Assembly: GCA_021811025.1 (NCBI GenBank)
Contig: JAJZPX010000160.1
Span: 1 to 5,364 of the forward strand
Source of the DNA: Actinomycetes bacterium
Lineage (GTDB): Bacteria; Actinomycetota; Coriobacteriia; Anaerosomatales; JAJZPX01
Reading direction: 5' to 3'
DNA length: 5,364 nt
Shown: positions 4,869 through 5,364 of the stretch, piece after piece
Numbering within the stretch: position 1 is the first letter of the stretch
Layout: the number at the start of each line of letters is the position of its first letter
The notes under the pieces: generated by a model
Told to the model about the DNA's origin: nothing
The model's database searches: none
What the model saw: the letters and a program-made list of their open reading frames with translations, nothing else
Position numbers and translations under genes: made by a program

Positions 4869-5364
4869 TCACGCTCCCCTCTGCGGCAGCGCGCCCGCCT
4901 CGGCGAACGCGCGGTAGAGCTCCAGGCGGTCCTCCAGCACCTCGGCCAGCCGGCGGATGCCCTCGCGGATCTCGACGGGACGAGCGTAGCAGAACGCGAG
5001 GCGCATGCAGTTGCGACCGCGGCCGTCGGGGTAGAACGCTTCGCCGGGCGTGAAGGTCACTCCGCGCTCGACCGCCTCGGGCAGGATGGTGGAGGTGTCG
5101 ACGAACCCGGGCAGCTCGGCCCAGATGAAGAACCCGCCCTCGGGGTGCGTCCAGCGCGCCTCGGCCGGGAAGTGCTCCTCCAGCGCCGCCAGCATCGCGT
5201 CGCGGCGCTCGGCGTACGCCTCCACCAGCTCGCGCAGTACCTTGCGCCACCGCGACCCGGCGAAGTAGCGCTCGGCCACCGACTGCGCGAAGTTGCTGCC
5301 GCACAGGTCCGCCGCCTGTTTGGCGAGCAGCACCTTCGCCAGTATCGGCCGAGGCGCCGCCATC
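4869..5364 (-). CDS. PLP-dependent class I/II aminotransferase, C-terminal part (5' end outside window)
   Basis: About 164 C-terminal residues of a fold-type I aminotransferase that continues past the right edge. The motifs APRPILAKVLLAKQAADLCGSNFAQ, THPEGGFFIWAELP, TSTILPEAVERGVTFTPGEAFYPDG and NCMRLAFCYARPVEIREGIRRL match the C-terminal domain of the MocR-like/2-aminoadipate (LysN/KAT) type of aminotransferase; the Arg of MRLAF is the family's substrate carboxylate-binding Arg. The PLP-binding Lys lies upstream of the window. The amino-acid substrate cannot be named from this part. The ATG at 5361-5363 is an internal Met, because the family is about 400 residues long and the conserved GY-(L/M)-x-AP stretch should precede it. 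Its TGA (4871-4869) overlaps a possible GTG start of ddl, so the two are probably translated in a coupled way; a role in supplying amino acids for the wall is possible but not shown. Confidence 0.9.
   Translation of the reverse strand, partial: MAAPRPILAKVLLAKQAADLCGSNFAQSVAERYFAGSRWRKVLRELVEAYAERRDAMLAALEEHFPAEARWTHPEGGFFIWAELPGFVDTSTILPEAVERGVTFTPGEAFYPDGRGRNCMRLAFCYARPVEIREGIRRLAEVLEDRLELYRAFAEAGALPQRGA

Noticed and set aside
3898..4917. Long + strand reading frame (339 residues)
   Set aside because: It is a mirror of ddl on the other strand; the minus-strand frame carries complete Ddl motifs.
4873..5304. Long N-terminal extension of Ddl
   Set aside because: It is the out-of-frame reading of the aminotransferase; Ddl homology begins at the ATG at 4860.
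5361..5363. ATG as a true start of the aminotransferase
   Set aside because: The protein would lack the PLP-binding domain; sequence around the Met matches the middle of full-length family members.
1..5364. CRISPR array, tRNA or rRNA gene, insertion sequence, toxin-antitoxin or phage genes
   Set aside because: I looked for regular repeats, inverted terminal repeats, transposase motifs and tRNA-like stems in the gaps and saw none; nearly the whole window is occupied by housekeeping-type coding sequence.

Overview
This is a GC-rich (roughly 70% by eye), gene-dense bacterial chromosome segment. The dense overlapping ORFs in all frames are what such GC content produces. Base composition, the tightly packed same-strand genes with 4-bp overlaps, and the flavour of the proteins (double PRC-barrel protein, YtxH protein, G5-like deacetylase) suggest a high-GC actinobacterium, possibly of the Coriobacteriia type. 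This taxonomic guess is an inference from style, not from a marker gene.

Layout, left to right. A + strand gene fragment at 1-263 is the C-terminal end of 5-formyltetrahydrofolate cyclo-ligase. Four bases later it meets, tail to tail, a run of minus-strand genes that fills the rest of the window. Read in transcription order (right to left), these are: a PLP-dependent class I/II aminotransferase cut by the right edge (4869-5364); D-alanine--D-alanine ligase, coupled to it by a GTGA overlap (3910-4860); an approximately 86-bp gap with an AT-rich patch and a hairpin; a YtxH-domain protein (3365-3823); a PRC-barrel protein (2572-3294); a GNAT acetyltransferase with an N-terminal cysteine cluster (1939-2568); a YbaK-type aminoacyl-tRNA deacylase (1410-1922); and a membrane-anchored G5-like/NodB polysaccharide deacetylase (268-1413), coupled to the deacylase by an ATGA overlap.

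How they may fit together. Ddl makes the D-Ala-D-Ala dipeptide of peptidoglycan precursors. The deacetylase probably acts outside the membrane on cell-wall or other glycan. YtxH and PRC-barrel proteins are commonly associated with stress or envelope-proximal roles, and YbaK proteins hydrolyse misacylated tRNA. An envelope/stress theme is therefore reasonable for the minus-strand block, but much of this may be ordinary operon packing. I found no mobile element, CRISPR array, RNA gene or convincing novel multi-gene defence or metabolic system. The points most worth a second look are the cysteine cluster in the GNAT protein, a Lys-to-Met change next to the catalytic Tyr of Ddl, and the tight YtxH/PRC pair with a hairpin between the two genes.
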